Assembly (NCBI GenBank): GCA_029262675.1
Contig: JAJCYW010000020.1
Location: 186,001 to 250,000 of the forward strand
Direction of reading: 5' to 3'
DNA length: 64,000 nucleotides
Source of the DNA: Chloroflexota bacterium
GTDB taxonomy: Bacteria; Chloroflexota; Dehalococcoidia; DSTF01; RBG-16-68-14
The notes under the pieces are model-generated. The model searched no databases and was not told the origin of the DNA. It was given only the letters and a program-made list of their open reading frames with translations. Position numbers and translations under genes: made by a program. Every line of letters begins with the position of its first letter. The first letter of the stretch is position 1. Positions 23,746 through 30,936 of the stretch are shown piece by piece.

Positions 23746-26700
23746 CTACTGCTTCCGCACGCCCAGCGTCACCGCGTGGCCGTCTACGTCCTGTTGTTCG
23801 GTGTGCGCGTCGTCTGGCGGCGGGGCCTCTTCTAGTGACTCCGATAGCGTCTCCGCCCGCACGTAGTCGCCGTGGGCGGCCAGCACGCGGCGGATGTCGT
23901 CATCGCCCTGCCAGTAGGTCGTGATGCGGTCGGAGATGGCGAAGCCGGCGTCGCGACGCATGTTCTGGATGCGGTGGACGATCTCGCGGGCCAGCCCTTC
24001 GTCCAACAGGCTTTCCGGCACGTCTGTGTCGACGACGACGACGAAGCCGCTTTCCTGCGCCGAAGCGTAGCCCTCCTGCTCGACCGTTGTGACGAGCACC
24101 TCGTCCGGCGCAAGCGTGAACTCGCCGGCCGCGATCTCCTCGCCGCGCCCGGCGGCCAGGACGACGTTGAGCGGGTCGAGTTCCGCCAGTGCTGCCCTGA
24201 TCTTGCCGACATCCTTGCCGTACTTGGGGCCGAGCACGGGCAGGTTCGGCTTGATGTCGTACTGGAGCAGGTCTGAGTCCTCGGCGATCAACGCCAACTC
24301 GCGCACGTTCAACTCCTCCAGCACCTGCTGCTCCAGGCGGCGCAGGGCGTCGTCGTCGGGCTTACCGGGCAGGCGTACGTAGACGCATTGGAGCGGCTGG
24401 CGCACCTTGATGCCGGCCTTGCTTCGCGCCGCGCGGCCCAGCGAGGCCAGCCGCATCGCCGTGCGCATCTCGTCGTTCAGCGTCTCGTCGATAGCCGACG
24501 CGTCGGCGTCTGGCCAGTCGCAGAGGTGGACGGACGGTGGCGCGTCCTCAGCGCCTGATCGCGCCGAGTTCAAGTTCTGGTAGAGCTCCTCGGAGAGGAA
24601 CGGCGTGAACGGCGACATCAGTTTGACCAGCGTGACGAGGCAGTGGTGCAGCGTGGAATAGGCCGACTGCTTGTCGCCGTCGTCCTCGCTCTTCCAGAAG
24701 CGGCGGCGGCTGCGCCGCACGTACCAGTTGGACAGCAGCTCGACGAACGACTCCACGCGGCGGGCGGGCATTGCGGTCTCGTAGCTCTCGAGGCCCGACG
24801 TCACGTCGGCGATGAGCTGGTGCAGCTCGGAGAGCAGCCAACGGTCGAGCTCGTTGTCGCTGGCGAGCGGCGCCGCGCCGTCGGGCTGCCAGCCATCGAT
24901 GTTGGCGTACGTGACGAAGAAGGAATACGTGTTCCAGAGCGTCAGCACTAAGTTACGGCGCACCTCGTCGCCGGCCGCGTAGCCGAAGTTGACGTTGGTG
25001 GCCGGGTTGTGGCGCATGAAGAGCCATCGCATCGGGTCGGCGCCCATCTTGTCGGCTGCCTCGTCGAACCAGATGGCGTTGCCCTTGCTCTTGTGCATCT
25101 CCTCGCCCTTCTCGTCCCGGACCTGGGCGTGGCCCAGCACGGCGCGGAACGGCTCGCGCTGCTCCAGCACGGCGCTCATCGCCAGCATGGCGTAGAACCA
25201 GTTGCGGAACTGGCCGGGGAAGCTCTCCGTGATGAAGTCGGCGGGGAACCAATCGTGCCAGAGGCCGGCCTCCCGCGTGTGCGTGTAGTCGAGCGTGGCG
25301 TAGGGGACGATGCCTGCGTCTAGCCACGGGTTGCCGACGTCCGTGATGCGTGAGACCTTCTCTCCGCAGGACGAGCAGGCGATCCTCACTTCGTCGACCC
25401 AGGGCCGGTGGGGCGAGTGGCCTTCATACTTTTCCCAACCCTCGACGGCCCGCTCTTGCAGCTCGTCGACGCTGCCGATGACATCAACGTTGCCGCAAGC
25501 GCAGGGGTAGATGGGCAGCGCCAGGCCATAGTAGCGCTTCTTGGAGATCATCCAGTCGTCCATATTGCGCAGCCAATCGAGCTCGCGCGCGAGTCCGAAT
25601 TCCGGGATCCAGTTGATCTTGTGCGTCGCGTCGACCATGTGCTCGCGCAGCGGCTTGCCCTCGCCGTCCGCGCCGTCCATGTCGATGTACCACTCGTCGA
25701 CGACGCGGAAAACGAGCTCGCTATCGCAGCGCCAGCAAATCGGGTAGCGGTGGACGTAGTCCTGGATGCGGTAGAGAGCACCCTTCTCCTTCAGCGAGTC
25801 GAAGATCGGCGACGCTACGTCACCCGCGAAGCAATCGCTTAGGAAACCGAAGCCTTCTGTGTATGTGCCGAACTGGTCGATCGGCATGATCACGGGCAGG
25901 TCGAACTGCTTGCTGAGCGCGAAGTCCTCCTGCCCGCAACCCGGCGCGATGTGGACGATGCCGGTACCTTCGTCTTCGCTCACCTCGTCCCACTCGATGA
26001 CGCGGTGGACGACGCCGTCCAGCGCCGGCAGCTCGTCAAACGGCCCGCGGTACGTCAGGCCGACGAGGTCGCGGCCTGGCAACTCCACTTCGATCTCGAA
26101 CTCGCCCTGCAGGACCTTCGACTTGCCGCTATCTGCGTCGATCAGCGCGCGGGAGAGGTAGAACACGTCGTCGCCCTGCCGCACGCGTGCGTAGGTCAGC
26201 TCCGGATGCACCGCCGCAGCGACGTTGGCCGCTAGCGTCCACGGCGTCGTCGTCCAGACGAGAAGCGATTCGTCTTCGCGCTCGATCAAGGGCAGCTTGA
26301 GGTAGACGCTGCGGTGCGTCATCTCGCGATAGCCTTCCGTGACGATCTCCATGTTGGAGAGCCCAGTGGCGCAGCGCGGACACCACGGCATCGAATCATT
26401 GCCTTTATATAGCCAGCCGTTGGTGTGGCACTGCTTGAGGAAGTGCCAGATGGCGTAGTTGTTCTCGTCCGAGTTGGTGAAGTAGGAGTCGTCCCAGTCC
26501 ATCCACTGGCCGAGGCGAACCGACTGCTCCGTGATCTGCGCGGCGAAACGTTGGACGCGCGCCTTGCACTCCTCGACGAACTTGCCGACGCCGAAGGCCT
26601 CGATGTCGAGCTTCGAGCTGAAGCCGTGCGCACGTTCGACCTCGACTTCGATCCAGAGGCCCTGGCAGTCGAATCCGTTCTGGTAGCGCTGCTTGTAGCC

Positions 26701-26928
26701 CTGCATCGTCTTGAAGCGCTGAAAGACGTCCTTGTAGGTGCGGCCCCAGGCGTGGTGGACGCCCATGGGGTTGTTGGCCGTGATCGGCCCGTCAATGAAA
26801 GACCAGCGCTTGTCGGCGGCGTCGTTGCGCTGCAGGTACTGCGCGACGATGCTGTGCTCCTGCCACCATTGCAGGCGCTCGCGCTCCAGCGCCGGGAAGT
26901 CCGGCTTGGGTTCTACGTCGTCAAACAT
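23746..26928 (-). CDS. ileS: Isoleucyl-tRNA synthetase
   Basis: A class I synthetase of 1060 residues. The HIGH region appears as PMGVHHAWGRTYKD near residues 54-67, and the KMSKS region as EEMHKSKGNAIW. The editing domain carries LLVWTTTPWTLAANVAAAVH. Cysteine pairs include CPRCATG and CACG/CSSCG. The variant HIGH/KMSKS forms and the length of the anticodon domain suggest the longer eukaryote-like type that tends to be less sensitive to mupirocin; that last point is an inference from the family. ATG 26928 follows GGAGAAGA; the frame to 26961 enters the T-box leader. Expression is controlled by that T-box. Confidence 0.95.
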   Translation of the reverse strand: MFDDVEPKPDFPALERERLQWWQEHSIVAQYLQRNDAADKRWSFIDGPITANNPMGVHHAWGRTYKDVFQRFKTMQGYKQRYQNGFDCQGLWIEVEVERAHGFSSKLDIEAFGVGKFVEECKARVQRFAAQITEQSVRLGQWMDWDDSYFTNSDENNYAIWHFLKQCHTNGWLYKGNDSMPWCPRCATGLSNMEIVTEGYREMTHRSVYLKLPLIEREDESLLVWTTTPWTLAANVAAAVHPELTYARVRQGDDVFYLSRALIDADSGKSKVLQGEFEIEVELPGRDLVGLTYRGPFDELPALDGVVHRVIEWDEVSEDEGTGIVHIAPGCGQEDFALSKQFDLPVIMPIDQFGTYTEGFGFLSDCFAGDVASPIFDSLKEKGALYRIQDYVHRYPICWRCDSELVFRVVDEWYIDMDGADGEGKPLREHMVDATHKINWIPEFGLARELDWLRNMDDWMISKKRYYGLALPIYPCACGNVDVIGSVDELQERAVEGWEKYEGHSPHRPWVDEVRIACSSCGEKVSRITDVGNPWLDAGIVPYATLDYTHTREAGLWHDWFPADFITESFPGQFRNWFYAMLAMSAVLEQREPFRAVLGHAQVRDEKGEEMHKSKGNAIWFDEAADKMGADPMRWLFMRHNPATNVNFGYAAGDEVRRNLVLTLWNTYSFFVTYANIDGWQPDGAAPLASDNELDRWLLSELHQLIADVTSGLESYETAMPARRVESFVELLSNWYVRRSRRRFWKSEDDGDKQSAYSTLHHCLVTLVKLMSPFTPFLSEELYQNLNSARSGAEDAPPSVHLCDWPDADASAIDETLNDEMRTAMRLASLGRAARSKAGIKVRQPLQCVYVRLPGKPDDDALRRLEQQVLEELNVRELALIAEDSDLLQYDIKPNLPVLGPKYGKDVGKIRAALAELDPLNVVLAAGRGEEIAAGEFTLAPDEVLVTTVEQEGYASAQESGFVVVVDTDVPESLLDEGLAREIVHRIQNMRRDAGFAISDRITTYWQGDDDIRRVLAAHGDYVRAETLSESLEEAPPPDDAHTEQQDVDGHAVTLGVRKQ

Positions 26929-26940
26929 CGCTCTTCTCCG

Positions 26941-27217
26941 TATACAAAAAGCCCGTCCCACATCGTAGGGACGGGCCGGAAGCCCGCGGTACCACCCTGC
27001 TTGCCGGGCTGCATTGCCCGGCCGCTCTGCGCCGCGCTATCACGCGACTGCCATGGATAACGGTTGGCTTCCGGCCGGTCCTCGGGCTGTCGTTGGTGCA
27101 ACAGCGTTCGGTCGGCGGCTCGGGAGTGATCTACGTCAGGCTCGTCCTCGCCCGCTCACACCGTACCGGGCTCGCTCTGAGGACTGGTCGCCGCGCAGGC
27201 GTCTCCGTCTCAGCCTC
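26941..27217 (-). promoter_or_regulatory. T-box riboswitch of ileS
   Basis: On the minus strand the 14-base T-box AGGGTGGTACCGCG lies at 26998-26985. It is followed by a perfect terminator stem GCCCGTCCC/GGGACGGGC (26976-26951) and TTTTTGTATA (26950-26941). The antiterminator competes for the first part of this stem. A structured stem I region extends to about 27217. ATC (27130-27128), followed by an A, is a candidate isoleucine specifier in the GTAGATCACT context. Uncharged tRNA(Ile) should favour antitermination and ileS expression. Confidence 0.9.
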
Positions 27218-27223
27218 TCTCCG

Positions 27224-27253
27224 ATTCTAGGTTCGTTTCGCACGGCGTGTCAA
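27224..27253 (-). promoter_or_regulatory. Promoter of the ileS operon
   Basis: On the minus strand a perfect TTGACA (27253-27248) is followed after 18 bases by TAGAAT (27229-27224). Transcription should begin near 27217, the 5' end of the T-box leader. The opposite-strand -10 TATACT of the lipoprotein gene begins only 17 bases away, so the two promoters overlap. Confidence 0.75.
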
Positions 27254-27269
27254 GGAGCGGCGAGAGCAG

Positions 27270-27305
27270 TATACTGGCGTGTAGGCGGAAGAGGTGAACG
27301 TTCAC
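27270..27305 (+). promoter_or_regulatory. -10 element and palindromic ribosome-binding region of the lipoprotein gene
   Basis: TATACT at 27270-27275 is a strong -10. The transcript then contains GAGGTGA (27291-27297) as Shine-Dalgarno. The perfect 12-base palindrome GTGAACGTTCAC (27294-27305) overlaps this site and ends one base before ATG 27307, so it could be an operator or mask the ribosome site. Confidence 0.55.
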
Positions 27306-27306
27306 G

Positions 27307-28425
27307 ATGACGAACATTCCCGGCATCACGTTGATTGGCCTAGTGGCAGCGGTTGCGCTGGCGGCCTGCGGCGGCGATGATGCCGCGCCCAATCCCACAG
27401 CCACGCCTGAAGCCGCGGCGACGGCCACGCTAGAACCAACGCCGACGGTGCAGCAGATCGGCGGCGTGGAAGCGCGCCCGATGGTCGTGGGGCCGGAGTT
27501 TGATTTGCCGGAAGGCGTGGCGTTGCTTATCGAGATGGGCTGCACCCAGTGTGATGGGCCGGTCGAAGGTATCGAGCGTGTCTATCGCGATGACGCTGGT
27601 GAGATGCGGCGCGAGACGCTCTTCTCCCTCGCCCCGGCCCCGTACGGGGAGCCCTACATCTCCAGCCTCGCTGTGTCCGGCGACGGGCAAACGCTCGCCC
27701 TTACCGTCTGCGCGCCCGGGTACTGTGGCGGGCTGGGGCCGGTAACGGCCGATGCCGCGACCGCGCTTCATGTGTCGCGGGACGGTGGTACGACTTGGGA
27801 CGTGGTTGACGAGGGCAGTGGCGCCTACATAGTTCAGGCGGTGCTGGCGGATGGCCTCGTGCTTCAGCGTCTTCCGGAAGGCGAGTATGAGAGCGCATTC
27901 TATGAGCATTTCCCGGACGGCGTTCCAATAGATCCGCCGGAACCGAGAGTCTGGCCGATGGCGTACGGCGCGGGCGAGCTCGGTTGGAGTACGCTCGACG
28001 GGCGCCTGCTGCGCGAAGACGGCAGCCCGCTGTTCGAGCGTGGCGAGGCGTACGAGGCGATTCGGCCTGGCCGCAACGGACTGCAGCCGGGCCCGTCGGG
28101 CGACCATGCAGTCATGTACACGCTCACGACTGCGGGCCCTGTTGACTACCGTCTCGCAATCCTTGATAGCGATGAGCAAGTCACGGAGCTATTCGCGCTC
28201 GACGTCTTTTCGAGAGTCGCCTCCTGGCTGCCGAGCGGCGAGCCCATAGGTACGGCTTGGTTTCAGGATGACCAACAAGCGTGGAAGCAGCCCCAGCCAA
28301 ACCTCGGGGGCGCGTCTCTGCCTGCGGTGTTCGACCTGGAGGCGGGGTTGATGCGCCCGATCATCGATCCGTTTCTTGAGAAACTCGCGCGCAACACTGT
28401 TGTTGCCGTGGTGCCGTGGCCGTAG
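27307..28425 (+). CDS. Lipoprotein with Asp-box, probable beta-propeller
   Basis: A 372-residue protein with a signal peptide and lipobox ending L-A-A-C (C21-22), then GGDD and a Thr/Pro/Ala linker (PTATPEAAATATLEPTPTV). The outer domain contains ALHVSRDGGTTWDVV, an Asp-box (S-x-D-G-G-x-x-W) found in sialidase-like and BNR propellers, and CAPGYCGGLG. Only one clear Asp-box is seen. A role in carbohydrate or surface binding is possible, but no active-site set is visible. It is transcribed divergently from the ileS operon. Confidence 0.7.
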   Translation: MTNIPGITLIGLVAAVALAACGGDDAAPNPTATPEAAATATLEPTPTVQQIGGVEARPMVVGPEFDLPEGVALLIEMGCTQCDGPVEGIERVYRDDAGEMRRETLFSLAPAPYGEPYISSLAVSGDGQTLALTVCAPGYCGGLGPVTADAATALHVSRDGGTTWDVVDEGSGAYIVQAVLADGLVLQRLPEGEYESAFYEHFPDGVPIDPPEPRVWPMAYGAGELGWSTLDGRLLREDGSPLFERGEAYEAIRPGRNGLQPGPSGDHAVMYTLTTAGPVDYRLAILDSDEQVTELFALDVFSRVASWLPSGEPIGTAWFQDDQQAWKQPQPNLGGASLPAVFDLEAGLMRPIIDPFLEKLARNTVVAVVPWP

Positions 28426-28468
28426 GCGGCCGCGCTGGCCGCGGCTGTTGGTAGCTGTCGCGGGCCGC

Positions 28469-28477
28469 TGGTATACT
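28469..28477 (+). promoter_or_regulatory. Promoter of the tRNA-Met gene
   Basis: TATACT (28472-28477) is preceded by TGG, an extended -10, with TTGGTA (28448-28453) as possible -35 at 18 bases. Transcription would start about 17 bases before the mature tRNA 5' end. Confidence 0.6.
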
Positions 28478-28500
28478 GAACACAGGCCCGAACCTACGGT

Positions 28501-28575
28501 GGCAGCGTAGCTCAGGGGCAGAGCAGTCGGCTCATAATCGACGGGTCGGAGGTTCGAATCCTCCCGCTGCTACCA
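28501..28575 (+). tRNA. tRNA-Met (anticodon CAT)
   Basis: The sequence folds as a full cloverleaf. The acceptor GGCAGCG pairs with CGCTGCT (one G-T at the end), the D arm is GCTC...GAGC, and the anticodon stem GTCGG/TCGAC closes the loop CTCATAA. The T arm is GGAGG-TTCGAAT-CCTCC, with discriminator A and an encoded CCA. The CAT anticodon means elongator Met, or Ile2 if lysidine-modified. The initiator is unlikely, because the three G-C pairs at the base of the anticodon stem are absent. The 3' end abuts a possible integration remnant. Confidence 0.93.
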
Positions 28576-28608
28576 ATTTCAAGGATCCAGGGCGGCTATC
28601 GAGGATAG

Positions 28609-28713
28609 ACGATTCCCGCAGAGACTGCCGCCATCATCGCCACCGTCTTCGTCTGGACACTTGATGAGTTCCTAGGGAAGATCGCCGGGCAGATCGAGGC
28701 CGCTACTGCATGA
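28609..28713 (+). pseudogene. Start-less fragment resembling a small phage/holin-like membrane protein
   Basis: Directly after a stop at 28606-28608 the frame reads TIPAETAAIIATVFVWTL then DEFLGKIAGQIEAATA before TGA at 28711-28713. This looks like a real protein end: one hydrophobic helix followed by an amphipathic helix. There is no ATG, GTG or TTG in frame, so it is a fragment. Small membrane segments like this occur in phage holins, but the assignment is speculative. It begins 34 bases after the tRNA. Confidence 0.35.
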
Positions 28714-28802
28714 AAGGCGCAGTGTAAGAATGACTTTGTTCCCTGAAGCCGAGCGCCTAGGTTGGTCGAGACACCCACAGCCCTGGGAGTATCGCGACCG
28801 CT

Positions 28803-29372
28803 ATGATGAGCATCGCGGAACCAATGGCAACACGTAAGCGCAGAATAGATCCAGACAATCCGACCGCGCGGCGCATTGTTGCCGCCGCCGAGATTGGTAA
28901 GTACAAGAACATGACGTGTATTGCCGACGAAGTTGGAGTGAGCCGAGAGCGGGTGCGGCAGGTACTCAACGCTATCGGACACACTGAGTTCGGGCGCCTG
29001 CGCCTGGAGTGGCCATGTCCCGATTGTGGATCATTGGTCGGCATTTCGCGGGCCCAATTGGATCGCACACGCCACATGCCGGCGCACTGTCGGAAGTGTG
29101 CCAGCGCCTACTGTAGACGAGAACACCTCCGAAGCAAGAACACAAACAAGAGCGGCTACTGTCTTGCCTGCATCCGGCTCCGGTCGAAGCACGTCGTGGA
29201 AGTCCGTACCTGCCTGGAGTGTGGCAAGAACCTCGAGATTACCCGGGGGCTTAGGAATCAGATTAGATTGGGACACGCTCGCGGCATATTCCACCAAGAG
29301 TGCTATTTCGCCTATCTTCGCCGAGAGGGAAGGCCGCAGAAAGGGAAGAAAGCCAAGGCTGCCACGGTCTAG
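28803..29372 (+). CDS. HTH protein with multiple zinc-ribbon motifs (unknown function)
   Basis: A 189-residue basic protein. Residues ~37-60 form a helix-turn-helix (TCIADEVGVSRERVRQVLNA) like sigma region 4 or resolvase tails. Four or five Cys pairs follow: CPDCG, CRKCASAYC, CLACIRLRS, CLECGKN and a last HQECYF, enough for about three zinc sites. It ends basic (QKGKKAKAATV). It is visibly less GC-rich than its neighbours and lies downstream of a tRNA, which suggests transfer. A TATCGC -10-like element 7 bases before ATG 28803 makes a leaderless start possible; ATG 28806 is the alternative. Family not recognised. Confidence 0.7.
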   Translation: MMSIAEPMATRKRRIDPDNPTARRIVAAAEIGKYKNMTCIADEVGVSRERVRQVLNAIGHTEFGRLRLEWPCPDCGSLVGISRAQLDRTRHMPAHCRKCASAYCRREHLRSKNTNKSGYCLACIRLRSKHVVEVRTCLECGKNLEITRGLRNQIRLGHARGIFHQECYFAYLRREGRPQKGKKAKAATV

Positions 29373-29409
29373 CGACATCGCTCTGCTTGCGATGCCTGCA
29401 GGCCTTGCC

Positions 29410-29462
29410 TATACTGAAAGAGACCACTGGCGACAATTGAAGAACGGCCTGCGGCGGGCCGT
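29410..29462 (+). promoter_or_regulatory. Promoter and 5' leader hairpin of the zinc-ribbon gene at 29505
   Basis: TATACT (29410-29415) with TTGCGA (29388-29393) 16 bases upstream gives a promoter about 80 bases before the start. Within the leader ACGGCC (29444-29449) pairs with GGCCGT (29457-29462), followed by TTTCTTGTT, a terminator-like arrangement between promoter and gene. Confidence 0.5.
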
Positions 29463-29504
29463 TTCTTGTTACCCAGAATCGATCAAATTTGAAAGGACCA
29501 CCCA

Positions 29505-30455
29505 GTGAGCTTTGCTGACAAGCAGCTAACGTGTCGCGATTGCGGCAACTCGTTCCTCTTTACCGGGGGCGAGCAGGAGTTCTACGCGAACAAGGGCCTC
29601 CAGAACGAGCCCGTCCGCTGTCCGCCCTGCCGTTCGTCGCGCAAGTCGACCAGGCTGAACGAGCCGGAGGACGGTTACGTTAAGTACGGCGTGTTCGCCA
29701 GCTTCGGCGGGCGCACGCCGCGGCAGATGCATCCAGCCACGTGCGCGGACTGCGGCATGATGACCGAGGTGCCGTTCCAGCCGCGCGGCGACCGGCCCGT
29801 CTACTGCAGCGCCTGCTATAGCAAGATCAAGGGCGCGCAGGAGGCCGAGGCGGAGGCGGCGGAGACCGCAACTATCAGCGCCAAGTCGAGCGATGCGCCG
29901 CACGTGGACCTCACGCCTGAAGAGCGAAAGCTCGCGGAGACGCTCCTCGGCACACCAGCCGCTGCCGACGACAGCGAAGCGTCCGCTGGGGACTCTGACG
30001 ACGCTTCTGAAGAGCCTAACGATGCGGTCGCCGAAGAAGCCGCCGAGGAGCCGGCGGAAGCTCCCGCTGCGTTGGCCGTTGATGAAGAGGACGGCGGAGC
30101 GCCTGCGGAGGCGGAAGCCGCCGAGACTGCGGCTGTTGGGGCCAAATCGAGCGACGGGCCGCACGTGGACCTCACGCCTGAAGAACGAAAGCTTGCGGAG
30201 ACGCTTCTCGGCACGCCAGCCGCGGCCGACGACGGCGAAGCGTCCGCCGAGGCCTCTGACGACGCAGACGAATCGCAGGCGGAGGCGGCAGCACCCGCTG
30301 CAACGGCCGACGACACCGATGCTGACACGGAAGAGGCGGACGTTGAACCGGTAGACGCCGAAGCCCCCGCCGCCGCGGCGGACGATGATGACGAGGCGGG
30401 CGAAGCAACGGAAGAAGAGGCGAAGCCGGAGCCGGCGGAGGCCGTTTCGGAATAA
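29505..30455 (+). CDS. Zinc-ribbon protein with long acidic repeat tail
   Basis: The N-terminal ~110 residues hold three Cys pairs: LTCRDCGNSFLFTGGEQEFY, RCPPCRSSRK and ATCADCGMMTEVPF with RPVYCSACYSK, typical of the bacterial probable zinc-ribbon proteins. The next ~200 residues are Ala/Glu/Asp-rich and contain a duplicated module, PHVDLTPEERKLAETLLGTP, at about 129 and 216. The tail is strongly acidic. GTG 29505 is fixed by GAAAGGA at 29491-29497. Such proteins are often abundant and nucleic-acid associated; no precise role is known. Confidence 0.8.
   Translation: MSFADKQLTCRDCGNSFLFTGGEQEFYANKGLQNEPVRCPPCRSSRKSTRLNEPEDGYVKYGVFASFGGRTPRQMHPATCADCGMMTEVPFQPRGDRPVYCSACYSKIKGAQEAEAEAAETATISAKSSDAPHVDLTPEERKLAETLLGTPAAADDSEASAGDSDDASEEPNDAVAEEAAEEPAEAPAALAVDEEDGGAPAEAEAAETAAVGAKSSDGPHVDLTPEERKLAETLLGTPAAADDGEASAEASDDADESQAEAAAPAATADDTDADTEEADVEPVDAEAPAAAADDDDEAGEATEEEAKPEPAEAVSE
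29880..30246 (+). repeat. Direct repeat inside the zinc-ribbon gene (two copies of about 105 bp)
   Basis: Copy 1 lies at about 29880-29985 and copy 2 at 30141-30246, 261 bases apart. They differ at about ten scattered, mostly third-codon positions. They encode the same module, so the duplication is old enough for silent divergence while selection kept the protein sequence. Confidence 0.8.
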
Positions 30456-30482
30456 CAGTGCCTTCACGCGACGGAAACATCA

Positions 30483-30514
30483 CGAGGCCGCGCCTGTCAA
30501 GGAGCGCGGCCTCG
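30483..30514 (+). terminator. Terminator-like stem after the zinc-ribbon gene
   Basis: CGAGGCCGCGC (30483-30493) pairs perfectly with GCGCGGCCTCG (30504-30514), an 11-bp stem with a 10-base loop, 28 bases after the stop codon. It lacks a T-run. The next gene starts 47 bases later with its own -10. Confidence 0.65.
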
Positions 30515-30561
30515 TCGCATACGCCCGACGCTCGTGTGTCGTCCTCGTGTATGATCGGCGT

Positions 30562-30870
30562 ATGATCCCGCCTCAGGAATGTCTCGTCCAACTCGCCCGC
30601 CTCGTCGGCCGCGACGCATTCGCGGAAGAGTTCGGTCCGCCGCAGAGCGCGCAACCGGACGCCGGCGCGCTCGCCACGCTCGTCGACGAACGGCTCGATC
30701 AGATCGCACAGGGCTTGGTCGAAGAAGCGGCGGCCAGCGACGACGTTATCGACGCGGCCAGCGCGCTGGCGTACGTGGATGACCGGCTCCAGACGCTGGG
30801 CGATCTGCTCACGGGGGAGCAGTCGGCCGCCCTCCGCGCCGCGTTCCGGGAGGCGACGGCCGGGTGGTAG
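30562..30870 (+). CDS. Hypothetical helical protein, 102 residues
   Basis: Begins MIPPQECLVQLARLVGRDAF and is helical and acidic throughout (ATLVDERLDQIAQGLVEEAA, AALRAAFREATAGW at the end). ATG 30562 is chosen because TATGAT at 30550-30555 lies 6 bases upstream, indicating a leaderless transcript. The longer frame to 30385 crosses the terminator of the preceding gene. No family recognised. It precedes larA, which has its own promoter. Confidence 0.65.
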   Translation: MIPPQECLVQLARLVGRDAFAEEFGPPQSAQPDAGALATLVDERLDQIAQGLVEEAAASDDVIDAASALAYVDDRLQTLGDLLTGEQSAALRAAFREATAGW

Positions 30871-30898
30871 GTGAGCTTGGGTGACGGCGCGCTGACGG

Positions 30899-30927
30899 TT
30901 GACACCCCTCTAGCCACCACGTAGCAT
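30899..30927 (+). promoter_or_regulatory. Promoter of larA
   Basis: Perfect -35 TTGACA (30899-30904), 17-base spacer, -10 TAGCAT (30922-30927). ATG 30937 is 9 bases after the -10, so the leader is at most a few bases. Confidence 0.75.
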
Positions 30928-30936
30928 CGACTCGAT

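Noticed and set aside
28596..28982. Minus-strand open frame after tRNA-Met
   Set aside because: The plus strand carries a more protein-like frame there and the HTH/zinc-ribbon gene overlaps it; no motif is seen.
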